DNA of 64,000 bases from Bacillus sp. BA3 (GTDB lineage: Bacteria > Bacillota > Bacilli > Bacillales > DSM-1321), in contig PIZR01000002.1 in assembly GCA_002835675.1 (NCBI GenBank), positions 327,584 to 391,583 on the forward strand. The letters run 5' to 3'. Of the stretch, positions 54,905 through 63,083 are shown in pieces. The position numbers were made by a program, and so were the translations under genes. Within the stretch, counting starts at the first letter, position 1. The number at the start of each line of letters is the position of its first letter. The notes under the pieces are model-generated. The model worked only from the letters and a program-made list of their open reading frames with translations, did not search any database and was not told where the DNA came from.

Positions 54905-55762
54905 ATGAAAGTACAATTGAAGTATACCGTCTTTTTGGTCTTGACCACCATTTTTGTCATCCTATATTTATCAAATCATAAAAGGGCAGAGGAAACCATC
55001 ATTTTTTTTCCCATCGATTCCTCGCTTCATTTTGAACATGCTTCCACCAACCTGACACCGGAGGGCACCGGGGATTCAACCTATACCATCACTTGGAGGG
55101 TGGATTCTTCATTGGACCAGACAGCTTACTTGCGTCAAGACGTATCGCTTTTATACAAAAATGGAAAATTGGCAGGAGCCTTAAAAAATTGGCGCCAAAA
55201 TAAACAAGAACTCTCTCAAAAAGCGAAAACTAAAGAAACCGAGAGTGGTCGTTATGAAGCGGTAACGTTTCATTATGCCGAGGTTCATCCGAGTGACACA
55301 ATTTTCACCAGTGCCCAGCAGCTCAGTAAAGATAAACTCTATACAGTAACGACACCGGTTTTTCAATTTTTCCACCGTCCCCTTTCGGAAGAACAGGTTC
55401 AGTGGAAAAAAACGCTGGACGGCTTTACAGATCAAACGGTTCGAAATGGTTTGGAAAAAGCCGGTCAAGCATTTCAGGTTAATCTGGATCAGTACAAAAT
55501 CATCTCTTTAACAGATTTGCCGTCAAAGAAAAATCAATGGCTTGCTGACTTCCCCCAATTCAAACGGGAAGAAATTGTGGGAAAACTGTGGGAAGGACTT
55601 TACAAAAATTACGTGTTGGGAATAAAAAAGGAGGATGGATCCACTGTGAGTCCACAAGGCAGCACCATCCCCCTATTGCTTATGGCTAAAAATCAAAGTG
55701 AAATACTTGTCTTGTTTACCCTGAAAGACGGTTCCCCAATCATGCTGCGTCAAAAGTTATAG
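54905..55762 (+). CDS. Membrane-anchored extracytoplasmic protein of unknown function
   Basis: A 285-residue protein with one N-terminal membrane helix (about 7-23) and a large extracytoplasmic domain. That domain starts with beta-strand-rich sequence (TYTITWRVDSSLDQTAYLRQ, VSLLYKNGKLAGALKNW) and ends with a helical region and GSTIPLLLMAKNQSE. I do not recognise a family. The start has GGAGGGG six bases upstream. It is divergent from yqgQ, convergent with yqgP, and its last six bases overlap the yqgP stop region. No matching gene stands here in B. subtilis as I recall it. Confidence 0.8.
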   Translation: MKVQLKYTVFLVLTTIFVILYLSNHKRAEETIIFFPIDSSLHFEHASTNLTPEGTGDSTYTITWRVDSSLDQTAYLRQDVSLLYKNGKLAGALKNWRQNKQELSQKAKTKETESGRYEAVTFHYAEVHPSDTIFTSAQQLSKDKLYTVTTPVFQFFHRPLSEEQVQWKKTLDGFTDQTVRNGLEKAGQAFQVNLDQYKIISLTDLPSKKNQWLADFPQFKREEIVGKLWEGLYKNYVLGIKKEDGSTVSPQGSTIPLLLMAKNQSEILVLFTLKDGSPIMLRQKL

Positions 55763-57370
55763 TCGCTTTTCAATTTCTGCCAGCAGTTTTGTATATGATT
55801 TATTATCCGGGGCAAGCTCAATAGCCTGAACAGCTTGCTCCTTAGCTTGATCGAATGATTCGAGATTCATGTAGACTAAGGCAAGATTGTAATGGGCTTC
55901 ATGCAAATCCGGATTGCTTTCAATCGCTTTTTCATAATAATCCCTGGCTTTATTTATGTCCTTATTATCAAAAGATAAATTTCCCAGCATAAAAAGCGAT
56001 AGCGGTGCATCAGGATTTGCATCAACATAATTGTTTAACATCTCTTCCGCTTTATCCTCTTCATCATCATCAATATACTTTTGGGCCATCATGGCCATCG
56101 TATTATCATCCATAGCTGCACTTTCCTGATGATTGAATCCAAAGTTAAGAAGGGCATAGGTCAGTATTGCCGACCCGATCAGAAAAGCCAGCTGCCGTAA
56201 GATATTCCTGGACTTTGGCAGATGCACCACTCCAGCAGCCAAGAACCCTCCGATCAAACCTCCGATATGCCCTGCATTATCAATTCCCGCTACGGTGAAA
56301 CCATATATTAAGTTAATGATGATCAACACAATCACCGATGATCCCATCGAGCGCATGAATAATTTCGGATAGACGATGCCGAAGTACAGAAGTGCCCCAA
56401 AGCAGCCAAAAATGGCTCCGCTCGCCCCTGCGGAAAGATTCGGGGTCATGATGAAGCTGCCTAGAGTTCCAGCGAAACCAGCGAATATATAGATGAAAAG
56501 GAACCTGGCATTACCGTAAATCCTTTCAACCTCTGCTCCGATCAAATACAATGAAAATGTATTCATCAATAAATGAATGAACCCAATATGGACGATCATC
56601 GGTGTAAAGAACCGCCACCATTCCCCTTGCATGATATAAGGGGAAAATTTAGCGCCAAACTCAATCAAAGTTTTGGAATTGGTGCTGCCCCCATTAAACT
56701 CCATCAAGATGAATATAGCTATTTGTAACGCCATGAATATATATGTAAAGAATGGCTTATTGGCATTTTGAAATACCTTCTGCTCAGCCTTAGCCTTTTT
56801 GACTGACTCAGAGATGGCGTCTTTCTTCACTGCAAGAATCTTTTCCTCATCTATTTCATTATCTTCAAGAACTTGAATTGACAGTGGTTTTTTCAAAACA
56901 TGTTCAAGGTTTTGCAACGAATCATGAAAGTTTTCACAAGTTAGAAGAAACGTGTTAACATTCGTTTTTTTAAAGGAAGCCACTCGTGAGCTAAAGTCAT
57001 GATCATCCACCGGGGCGAATTTACTAACATAGATACTTAATATGTCAATGGGCTTTTTGTATAATTTCCTTCTGATCCTTTCCCCATTCTGCAAAGTTCG
57101 GTCGATATCGCGTTTCAGCCAATTAGCCCAATCCAAATCATGTCGAATGAGTCTAATGACTGGAAATTCTTTATTCTTATCGCTCTCTAGCCAAATCTCC
57201 TGATGGTTTTCCGTGACAGTGATCATTCGATAATCATAATGGGCAGACAACTCCCTTATGGTTTCCCAAAACAAATAATCCTCTTTAAATCCCAATGCCT
57301 TCCCCACTTTCCAATGAAACTTATGCTTCTGAAATTCCTGTTTCTTAATTAAAACTATAGACGAAATCAT
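55757..57370 (-). CDS. yqgP: Rhomboid intramembrane serine protease YqgP (GluP) with TPR domain
   Basis: A 537-residue protein with a cytoplasmic N-terminal domain (about 1-195), a six- or seven-helix rhomboid core, and C-terminal TPR repeats (about 430-535, YYEKAIESNPDLHEAHYNLALVY and a second copy). The catalytic serine is in SAGASGAIFG (about residue 320) and the histidine in DNAGHIGG. In B. subtilis YqgP with FtsH degrades the MgtE transporter under manganese stress. The ATG at 57370 has no clear ribosome binding site; a downstream TTG near residue 32 with an AAAGAGG is a possible alternative. Confidence 0.93.
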   Translation of the reverse strand: MISSIVLIKKQEFQKHKFHWKVGKALGFKEDYLFWETIRELSAHYDYRMITVTENHQEIWLESDKNKEFPVIRLIRHDLDWANWLKRDIDRTLQNGERIRRKLYKKPIDILSIYVSKFAPVDDHDFSSRVASFKKTNVNTFLLTCENFHDSLQNLEHVLKKPLSIQVLEDNEIDEEKILAVKKDAISESVKKAKAEQKVFQNANKPFFTYIFMALQIAIFILMEFNGGSTNSKTLIEFGAKFSPYIMQGEWWRFFTPMIVHIGFIHLLMNTFSLYLIGAEVERIYGNARFLFIYIFAGFAGTLGSFIMTPNLSAGASGAIFGCFGALLYFGIVYPKLFMRSMGSSVIVLIIINLIYGFTVAGIDNAGHIGGLIGGFLAAGVVHLPKSRNILRQLAFLIGSAILTYALLNFGFNHQESAAMDDNTMAMMAQKYIDDDEEDKAEEMLNNYVDANPDAPLSLFMLGNLSFDNKDINKARDYYEKAIESNPDLHEAHYNLALVYMNLESFDQAKEQAVQAIELAPDNKSYTKLLAEIEKRL

Positions 57371-57411
57371 GAAAAAAGTAAAAAAGGAGACTGCTTTCCC
57401 GCTCCTTAAAA

Positions 57412-57445
57412 ATAAAAAAAGGAACCCCTGATCAGGTTCCTTTTT
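57412..57445 (-). terminator. Terminator after yqgO
   Basis: GGAACC/GGTTCC stem with inner CCTGATCA loop that can itself pair, and an A7/T5 arrangement giving T runs on both strands. It lies 16 bases past the yqgO stop. Confidence 0.85.
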
Positions 57446-57460
57446 AAGATGCAGGCTTTC

Positions 57461-57649
57461 TCATTTGGTCTGACTGAACATGCTTTGCATCATTTTATCC
57501 CTGAACATTGGCATATCCAAGGATTTAGTCACTAGAAATCTTCTTAAAATGCCGTTGGACAGCGCAACATTTATCAGGCGGTACCGGTTTTTGTAACCTG
57601 CATAAACAGCTAAACCAACCAAGAAGATTTGAATAATTAATCGAAGCAT
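57461..57649 (-). CDS. yqgO: Small membrane protein YqgO
   Basis: A 62-residue protein with one N-terminal transmembrane helix (about 3-20) and a basic C-terminal part. It corresponds in position and size to YqgO, between yqgP and yqgN. Function is unknown. A strong GGAGGGG lies seven bases before the ATG. Confidence 0.75.
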   Translation of the reverse strand: MLRLIIQIFLVGLAVYAGYKNRYRLINVALSNGILRRFLVTKSLDMPMFRDKMMQSMFSQTK

Positions 57650-57725
57650 AACAATCCCCTCCTATCAATAGTGTGATACAGGACAGGATTTTTATGAGCT
57701 AAAAGTGATAATTAATAAACTTCTT

Positions 57726-58298
57726 CTAATGGGAGTACGTACGTATTACCCTGGATGGGGTAATGAGTTTGCCGACCGCTATATCATGAACCTCTATCGG
57801 GAGTTCATCCATTAATTGAAGCTCGTATGTAAGGGCCAATGTATCTCCTCGGTAATAAGATAGGAAACGGTCATAATAGCCGCCTCCAAAGCCTAGGCGA
57901 TACCCTTCCTTGGTAAAAGCAAGACCGGGTACGATCAATGCATCCAATTCCTCTTTCCGAGCCTTGACTGTTTCAGCCACTGGTTCAAGCAACCCGTAAT
58001 AAACAGACTCCAGCTGATTGAAGGACGAGATTTTCTTGAATTCCATTGTCCTTTTTTCAGGATCACATTTTGGTACTGCCACTTCTTTTCCTTCACTCCA
58101 TGCTTGTTCGATGATACGTACCGTTGGAACTTCGGGCGGTATGGAGATGGTGATGCCAACGGTTTTTGCTTTTTTCCATTCCTCCAGTGAAAATAAGTTT
58201 TCAGCGATTCGGTTCGATAGTTCCTCATGTTCCTCTTTAGTCAGCTCCATTAAACGGGACCTAGCTTCTTGGCGGAGCTTTTTTTTATTTTCTTTCAT
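57726..58298 (-). CDS. yqgN: 5-formyltetrahydrofolate cyclo-ligase
   Basis: The enzyme converts 5-formyl-THF to 5,10-methenyl-THF with ATP. The 190-residue chain contains the conserved N-terminal RQEARSRL, the ISIPPEVPT substrate region, and the nucleotide-binding loop FGGGYYDRFL near residue 140. It matches YqgN. The start has AAAGGAG nine bases upstream. It is followed by yqgO after 76 bases and preceded by rpmG. Confidence 0.94.
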   Translation of the reverse strand: MKENKKKLRQEARSRLMELTKEEHEELSNRIAENLFSLEEWKKAKTVGITISIPPEVPTVRIIEQAWSEGKEVAVPKCDPEKRTMEFKKISSFNQLESVYYGLLEPVAETVKARKEELDALIVPGLAFTKEGYRLGFGGGYYDRFLSYYRGDTLALTYELQLMDELPIEVHDIAVGKLITPSRVIRTYSH

Positions 58299-58448
58299 CT
58301 CTTCCGACTCCTTTAGTCTACTTCTATCATTATCTCATAATATTTGTTCATATACGAAAAATACGGTGTCGGAAATTGCCGATCCATTAATGCAACCTGA
58401 AAATAACCACTAAAGGAAAGAGAGGAAGAAGGGATTAAAAAAATGCAT

Positions 58449-58476
58449 AAAAAAAACAACAGGAAAAATCCTGTTG
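58449..58476 (-). terminator. Terminator after rpmG
   Basis: A perfect 8-bp stem CAACAGGA/TCCTGTTG with an AAAA loop, followed on the minus strand by T6. It is adjacent to the rpmG stop codon. Confidence 0.9.
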
Positions 58477-58477
58477 C

Positions 58478-58627
58478 TTACTTTGTTTCGCGGTGAGTCG
58501 TGCTGCGTTTTTCTCTTGAGCAGTATTTTTTAAGCTCAAGACGGTCTGGATTGTTACGTTTATTTTTTTTAGAAATATAGTTACGGTCTCCACATTCAGT
58601 GCAAGCTAATGTAATATTTACGCGCAT
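58478..58627 (-). CDS. rpmG: 50S ribosomal protein L33 (RpmGA type)
   Basis: A 49-residue protein reading [20 protein letters not shown], then [17 protein letters not shown] and ending in STTHRETK. The first CxxC (CTEC) is present, but the second position has a single Cys (KKYCSREK), unlike the four-cysteine RpmGB form. It is the RpmGA-type L33, and rpmGA is next to yqgN in B. subtilis. GGAGG is ten bases before the ATG. L33 is a small protein of the large ribosomal subunit E-site. Confidence 0.96.
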   Translation of the reverse strand: MRVNITLACTECGDRNYISKKNKRNNPDRLELKKYCSREKRSTTHRETK

Positions 58628-58745
58628 TGTGTATTTCCCTCCAAACATATTGACTTTTTCACATAGGACTTTTCTATAATAGCATTATTCAATGCGAATT
58701 GCTAGTATGTTTTTTGGGAAATCCAACTTTAACTTTTTTGAATTC

Positions 58746-59354
58746 TTAATTGTTTACGTTTTGCATCGTCAGGAGGAGCTGATTATTTATGACTTTCGCC
58801 TCTTCTTTCGTTTCAGCATGAATGACCCAGGCCACAGCTTCCACACATTCCTTCGGCAAGATTTCAGTCTCTAGCGTAAACACACTGGTAACTTCCCCTT
58901 TGGCGAGCGGTGAATAAGCCAAGAGCCCCTCCTTCAATGATTTGAAGCATCCCTCTTGATATAGGCTTCCCTTACCTTGGATACAATATTGAGAGATGCT
59001 TTTTCCTTTCACCAATCCACCCAATAAAGCAATCGACTGAGGAGCTACATGTAAAATCGCCCGTTCATTAGGGCTGTAAAAAGCCACCGCCTGCCTTTCG
59101 AAAGCGTTTTCATAGTGAAAAAACACTTTTGGGCGCTTCGTCTCGAATGATGTATTTCTAATCGTGAACTTCGAAAAGGTCACCTGCCCTTGGGTATATG
59201 TTTGTGAAAGTGTCCGGATCTCTCCATTCGGATGACTCATCATATCTTCCTCAGGATACCAATCAAAACTCTCATCCATCCATAACCCAGCCTTTAACCC
59301 CTTACGAAATATATCCTGGTTATCCTGCGGCATATACGCGAATAGCGAATTCAT
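58746..59354 (-). CDS. Conserved-looking cytosolic protein of unknown function
   Basis: A 202-residue protein with no signal peptide or membrane segment. It looks beta-rich (VTFSKFTIRNTSFETKRPKVFFHYENAF, then RAILHVAPQSIALLGG) with a C-terminal helix. I do not recognise the family. A strong AAGGGG/AAGGG site precedes the ATG. It is divergent from the yqzD-like gene across a region with three Spo0A boxes, so it may be under Spo0A or AbrB-linked control. Confidence 0.8.
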   Translation of the reverse strand: MNSLFAYMPQDNQDIFRKGLKAGLWMDESFDWYPEEDMMSHPNGEIRTLSQTYTQGQVTFSKFTIRNTSFETKRPKVFFHYENAFERQAVAFYSPNERAILHVAPQSIALLGGLVKGKSISQYCIQGKGSLYQEGCFKSLKEGLLAYSPLAKGEVTSVFTLETEILPKECVEAVAWVIHAETKEEAKVINNQLLLTMQNVNN

Positions 59355-59549
59355 ATAATCATCCCTTCCCCTTCTTTATCCTTATATATAGCTTATCGTT
59401 AGGCGCTGACAGTGAATCTATCCACTTTGGAAGCTGCACACCATTTTCTTATAGTCAACCGATTTTTAACTATTCAAAATATTTTGTTTTTTCGATTTAT
59501 TCTATCTTTATGTTAGCACTGAATTGGCTGATGGACAATAAACACATTT

Positions 59550-59758
59550 TGTCGAATTTTATGTATGTTATCTCTTAAAGGTTTTTTTCCCATTTTAATG
59601 CCTGATTTTTTTTATTCAACGACGGTCATTAAGCTTTTCGACAATATTTGAAACAAAACAGACAATAAATGAAGTTTACGGCCCATTTCGGAAAATATAA
59701 AAATATGAAAATCTCCATTTTTTTAAAAATATGTGTAAAATATAAATATATTGTCGAA
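59550..59758. promoter_or_regulatory. Three perfect Spo0A boxes in a divergent intergenic region
   Basis: TGTCGAA occurs at 59550-59556 (plus; TTTTGTCGAATTTT), 59637-59643 (minus; TATTGTCGAAAAG) and 59752-59758 (plus; TATTGTCGAAAAT). The last lies 23 bases upstream of the yqzD-like start, so it could act as a repressing site there. The 59355-59780 region is otherwise AT-rich with no gene. Confidence 0.65.
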
Positions 59759-59780
59759 AATTAGCTTCTGAGGTGAAAAC

Positions 59781-60161
59781 ATGGAAACACTTATCATCCT
59801 TCTTTTTTCTTTAGCGATCGTCCTTCTCATCATTTCCTTTTTCGGTAAAGATAAAGTTGCCAAATTAGAGGAAGATTTGGAGCAGATGACACTAACGTAT
59901 ATGCAGGATATCTACCAATTAAAGAAGAAGGTGAAGATTCTTGAAGAGGAATTCGTTATCCAGGACGATCCTGCTCCCTCTGTAAAGGTTAAATCAATTG
60001 TCAATTCCAATGATAGCGAACCCATTCATGAAATTTTAAAAAGCCAGGTTCTATCTTTATATAGTCAAGGTCTTTCTTTGGACCAGATCGCCAAACAATC
60101 CTCATTAACGAAGGAACAAACAATTTCAGTGATCGAGCAGCAAAGATTGCGGGGTGAATGA
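59781..60161 (+). CDS. yqzD: YqzD/SwrB-like single-pass membrane protein with C-terminal HTH-like segment
   Basis: A 126-residue protein with one N-terminal transmembrane helix (about 3-20), a coiled-coil-prone segment (about 25-57, KLEEDLEQMTLTYMQDIYQLKKK) and a C-terminal helix-turn-helix-like region. That last region reads LSLYSQGLSLDQIAKQSSLTKEQTISVI. The layout resembles SwrB. Position before a 150-residue partner and the pst genes fits B. subtilis yqzD, but this is from memory. It overlaps the next gene's region by a few bases. Spo0A boxes lie upstream. Confidence 0.82.
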   Translation: METLIILLFSLAIVLLIISFFGKDKVAKLEEDLEQMTLTYMQDIYQLKKKVKILEEEFVIQDDPAPSVKVKSIVNSNDSEPIHEILKSQVLSLYSQGLSLDQIAKQSSLTKEQTISVIEQQRLRGE

Positions 60162-60163
60162 GA

Positions 60164-60616
60164 ATGAACAAAGCAAGACTGCAAGGTCTTTCCGCCGGTA
60201 TCATTTTTACAACAACAATCTTTGCTGGCTATCATTATGGCACCGGATTATTCGAAGGCACCACTCCCACTGAGGAGGAAGCTAAGGAATTGCTCGTGAA
60301 GAAAGGATTCGTCGTTACACACCCTATGGAGGAAGCTAAAAAGACCGTCCAACCAAAGGATCCAGATAAGGATTCAATGGAGAAAGGGGCTTCAAAAAAA
60401 GATCCCTCCATCGTCACCTATACAATTAAAGTGAAAACGAATATGACCACAACCGAAATTGCCGATAGCCTTGCCAATGAAAAAATCATCGATGATGCTG
60501 CTGAATTTGAAGCTTACATGAATGACCATGATTTCTCAAAAAAAATACAAATCGGTGAGTTTGTTGTAACGAATAATATGACATATAGACAATTGGCCAA
60601 TACTTTGACCCATTAA
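60164..60616 (+). CDS. yqzC: YqzC-like protein, membrane-anchored with MltG/YceG-type LysM-like segment
   Basis: A 150-residue protein with an N-terminal hydrophobic segment (about 7-25), a charged linker with repeated Lys-Asp (about 60-85) and a C-terminal domain. The C-terminal domain (ITYTIKVKTNMTTTEIADSLANEKII, GEFVVTNNMTYRQLANTL) resembles the LysM-like N-terminal part of YceG/MltG, without the transglycosylase domain. The ATG at 60158 touches the GGGGTG site, so 60164 is preferred. It follows the yqzD-like gene directly. Confidence 0.82.
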   Translation: MNKARLQGLSAGIIFTTTIFAGYHYGTGLFEGTTPTEEEAKELLVKKGFVVTHPMEEAKKTVQPKDPDKDSMEKGASKKDPSIVTYTIKVKTNMTTTEIADSLANEKIIDDAAEFEAYMNDHDFSKKIQIGEFVVTNNMTYRQLANTLTH

Positions 60617-60621
60617 TGAAT

Positions 60622-60668
60622 AAGAGAGGCTTTTAAATGGACGATGTCCGAAAAAAGCCTCTCTTTTT
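60622..60668. terminator. Bidirectional terminator between yqzC and phoU
   Basis: A 13-bp stem AAGAGAGGCTTTT/AAAAGCCTCTCTT with an 18-base loop and T7 on the plus strand, between convergent genes. Confidence 0.9.
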
Positions 60669-60684
60669 TTCAATTAGGATCGGT

Positions 60685-61338
60685 TCATTCATTCCTGCCG
60701 ATATATCTCCCTCTTACCAGGAAGTAAATATTCTCTGCGATATTCGTTGTATGGTCCGCTGTCCTTTCCAAATATCGAGCTATTAAGGAAAGCTGTGTAA
60801 CCTGCTGAAGGTTTTTTTCATCTGAAAGGCGAAGGAGACTCCGAATCATATCTCCATAAAAGCTATCAACCTCGTCATCCATTTCAATGATCTCTCTTGA
60901 AAGAACAACATCTTCCTTCTCAAATGCTTCTATTGAAAGTTGAATCATCTTTAATGTAATATCATGCATCTGCTTTAATGGTGTTAAAGGCAGAATAAAT
61001 GGCTGGTCACCGATTCGTATGGCTGATTTAGCGATATTCACACCAAAGTCCGCCATCCTTTCAATATCAGAGGCGATTTTTATGGCAGCAATGATACGCC
61101 TTAAATCAATCGCAACCGGCTGCTGCTTAGCAATCAGCAAAATCGCAAAGTCATTAATTTCCTCTTCCAGTAAATCAGCGATTGTGTCATCATCAATAAC
61201 TTCAAGAGCCTCTTCTACATTATTGTTTTCCAATGCGGCATATGATTTTGATATGGCATTTGAAGCTAAATTAGCCAACTTCACGATTTTCTCCTGTAAC
61301 TCTTTCAATTGAAGCTCGAAATTTTCACGAACGATCAT
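60685..61338 (-). CDS. phoU: PhoU phosphate signalling protein
   Basis: A 217-residue all-helical protein with two PhoU repeats. Each carries the metal-binding E/DxxxD pattern (DDTIADLLEEEINDFA in the first, EMDDEVDSFYGDMI in the second) and the family phrases RRIIAAIKIASDIERMADFGVNIA and ARYLERTADHTTNIAENIYF. PhoU couples the Pst transporter to phosphate signalling and limits uptake. It is last in pstC-pstA-pstB-phoU, 20 bases after pstB. Confidence 0.96.
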   Translation of the reverse strand: MIVRENFELQLKELQEKIVKLANLASNAISKSYAALENNNVEEALEVIDDDTIADLLEEEINDFAILLIAKQQPVAIDLRRIIAAIKIASDIERMADFGVNIAKSAIRIGDQPFILPLTPLKQMHDITLKMIQLSIEAFEKEDVVLSREIIEMDDEVDSFYGDMIRSLLRLSDEKNLQQVTQLSLIARYLERTADHTTNIAENIYFLVRGRYIGRNE

Positions 61339-61358
61339 TATCGCATCTCCCTTTCTCT

Positions 61359-62186
61359 TTAACCGAAGCGTCCGGTAATGTAATCTTCTGTTCTTTTATC
61401 ATTCGGATTAGAGAAGATGGTGTTTGTATCAGAATATTCGATGACTTCCCCATTTAAGAAGAAGGCTGTTCTATCAGAGATACGTGCTGCCTGCTGCATG
61501 TTATGGGTAACGATGATAATGCTGAAATCCTTTTTCAGTTCTTGGACCAATTCTTCTATTTTCAAAGTGGATATCGGATCAAGAGCAGAAGTCGGTTCAT
61601 CCATTAATATGACATCAGGTTCGATGGCCAAACATCTGGCAATACAAAGGCGCTGTTGCTGTCCACCTGAAAGTCCATATGCATTTTCATGCAGTCGGTC
61701 TTTCACTTCATCCCAAATGGCTGCCCCTTTTAAACTCTTTTCAACGATCTCATCAAGAATTTTTTTATTTTTAATTCCATGGATTTTTGGTCCGTATACA
61801 ACATTTTCATAAATTGATTTTGGAAAGGGATTAGGCTTTTGGAAAACCATTCCCACCTGTGTCCTTAAATCTTCCACCTTATAGGACTGATCGAGGATAT
61901 TCCTGTTTCTATATTTAATCTGGCCTGTCGTTTTCACATCCGGGACTAGCTCTATCATTCGGTTCAATGTTTTGATGTAGGTCGATTTCCCACATCCTGA
62001 AGGCCCAATGATGGCGGTCACTTCATTTTGGTGCATATCCAGATTAATATTTTTCAAAGCATGGTTTTCCCCATACCATAAATTAAGATTGGATGTTTCA
62101 TACACCTTTTCCGTCAAGGCAGCTGATTCGACATTTTCGATTCCGATTGCCGTTGACTCTTTTTCTCTCGTTAAGGTCATATTCAT
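61359..62186 (-). CDS. pstB: Phosphate ABC transporter ATP-binding protein
   Basis: PstB powers high-affinity phosphate import. Walker A is [19 protein letters not shown] (about residue 60), Q-loop [12 protein letters not shown], signature [16 protein letters not shown], Walker [14 protein letters not shown] and H-loop VTHNMQQA. The first 35 residues are an extension before the usual core. AGGAGG lies right before the ATG at 62186. It follows pstA by 15 bases. Confidence 0.97.
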   Translation of the reverse strand: MNMTLTREKESTAIGIENVESAALTEKVYETSNLNLWYGENHALKNINLDMHQNEVTAIIGPSGCGKSTYIKTLNRMIELVPDVKTTGQIKYRNRNILDQSYKVEDLRTQVGMVFQKPNPFPKSIYENVVYGPKIHGIKNKKILDEIVEKSLKGAAIWDEVKDRLHENAYGLSGGQQQRLCIARCLAIEPDVILMDEPTSALDPISTLKIEELVQELKKDFSIIIVTHNMQQAARISDRTAFFLNGEVIEYSDTNTIFSNPNDKRTEDYITGRFG

Positions 62187-62201
62187 GCTTCCTTCCTCCT
62201 A

Positions 62202-63080
62202 TCAGTATCTTTTCTGGAATTTATTTCGAATTATAACCGCTATTGAATTCATGAATATTAACAGGATGAGTAAAACGATGATTCCCGCGGCAGCAACCTG
62301 CTGGAATTCCTCCTGTGGACGGGATGTCCAATTATAGATTTGCATCGGCAGCACTGTGAATGTATCCATGACCGTTTGAGGTAAAAAGGCGATGAACATT
62401 GGTATGCCAACCACCACCAATGGAGCCGTTTCACCGATTGCACGTGATAAAGCAAGTATCCCCCCAGTTAAAATGCCAGGTATCGCAGCAGGCAGGACCA
62501 CTTTCAATATCGTTTGCCACTTTGTTGCACCCATTCCAAATGAAGCTTCCCTTAAATCACGAGGTACGGCACGTATGGCCTCTTGGGCAGCCACTATGAT
62601 GACAGGAAGAACAAGTAGGCTCATCGTCAAGCCTGCTGCCAATATGGACCGGTCCAAGGCTAGGGCACGAACGAAAACCGTTAAACCCAAAAGTCCAAAT
62701 ACTATTGACGGGACACCTGCCAGATTGGAAATATTCACTTTGATAAAAGTGGTAATCCAATTCTTCCGGGCATATTCCTCTAAATAAATGGCCGTTCCAA
62801 CACCAAGCAGCAGGGAAACCGGGGCCACCACTACCATCAACCAAATTGAACCGATCAACGCTGCCTTTATACCAGCCTCTTCAGGTTTCCTGGAAGCGAA
62901 ATTCTGAAGGAAATCCCCATTCAGACTGCCAATTCCTTGAGTGAATATCCGATAAAATAAGATGGCCAATACGAGGAGGCCAACCAATGTTGCCAAGAAG
63001 AATAATCCTTTACAAATCGTGTTAACAGCCAGCCTAACAGGCATTTTTTTTGCAACATGACTTTTGTTTATCAGTTTCAT
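62202..63080 (-). CDS. pstA: Phosphate ABC transporter permease PstA
   Basis: One of the two membrane subunits of the Pst importer. The 292-residue chain has six predicted helices. Family pieces are LEEYARKNWITTFIKVNI, AGVPSIVFGLLGLTVFV and the coupling segment SFGMGATKWQTILKVVLPAAIPGI with EAA loop. It starts three bases after the pstC stop codon with GAGG seven bases upstream. Its tail matches PstA, with IRNKFQKRY. Confidence 0.96.
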   Translation of the reverse strand: MKLINKSHVAKKMPVRLAVNTICKGLFFLATLVGLLVLAILFYRIFTQGIGSLNGDFLQNFASRKPEEAGIKAALIGSIWLMVVVAPVSLLLGVGTAIYLEEYARKNWITTFIKVNISNLAGVPSIVFGLLGLTVFVRALALDRSILAAGLTMSLLVLPVIIVAAQEAIRAVPRDLREASFGMGATKWQTILKVVLPAAIPGILTGGILALSRAIGETAPLVVVGIPMFIAFLPQTVMDTFTVLPMQIYNWTSRPQEEFQQVAAAGIIVLLILLIFMNSIAVIIRNKFQKRY

Positions 63081-63083
63081 GTC

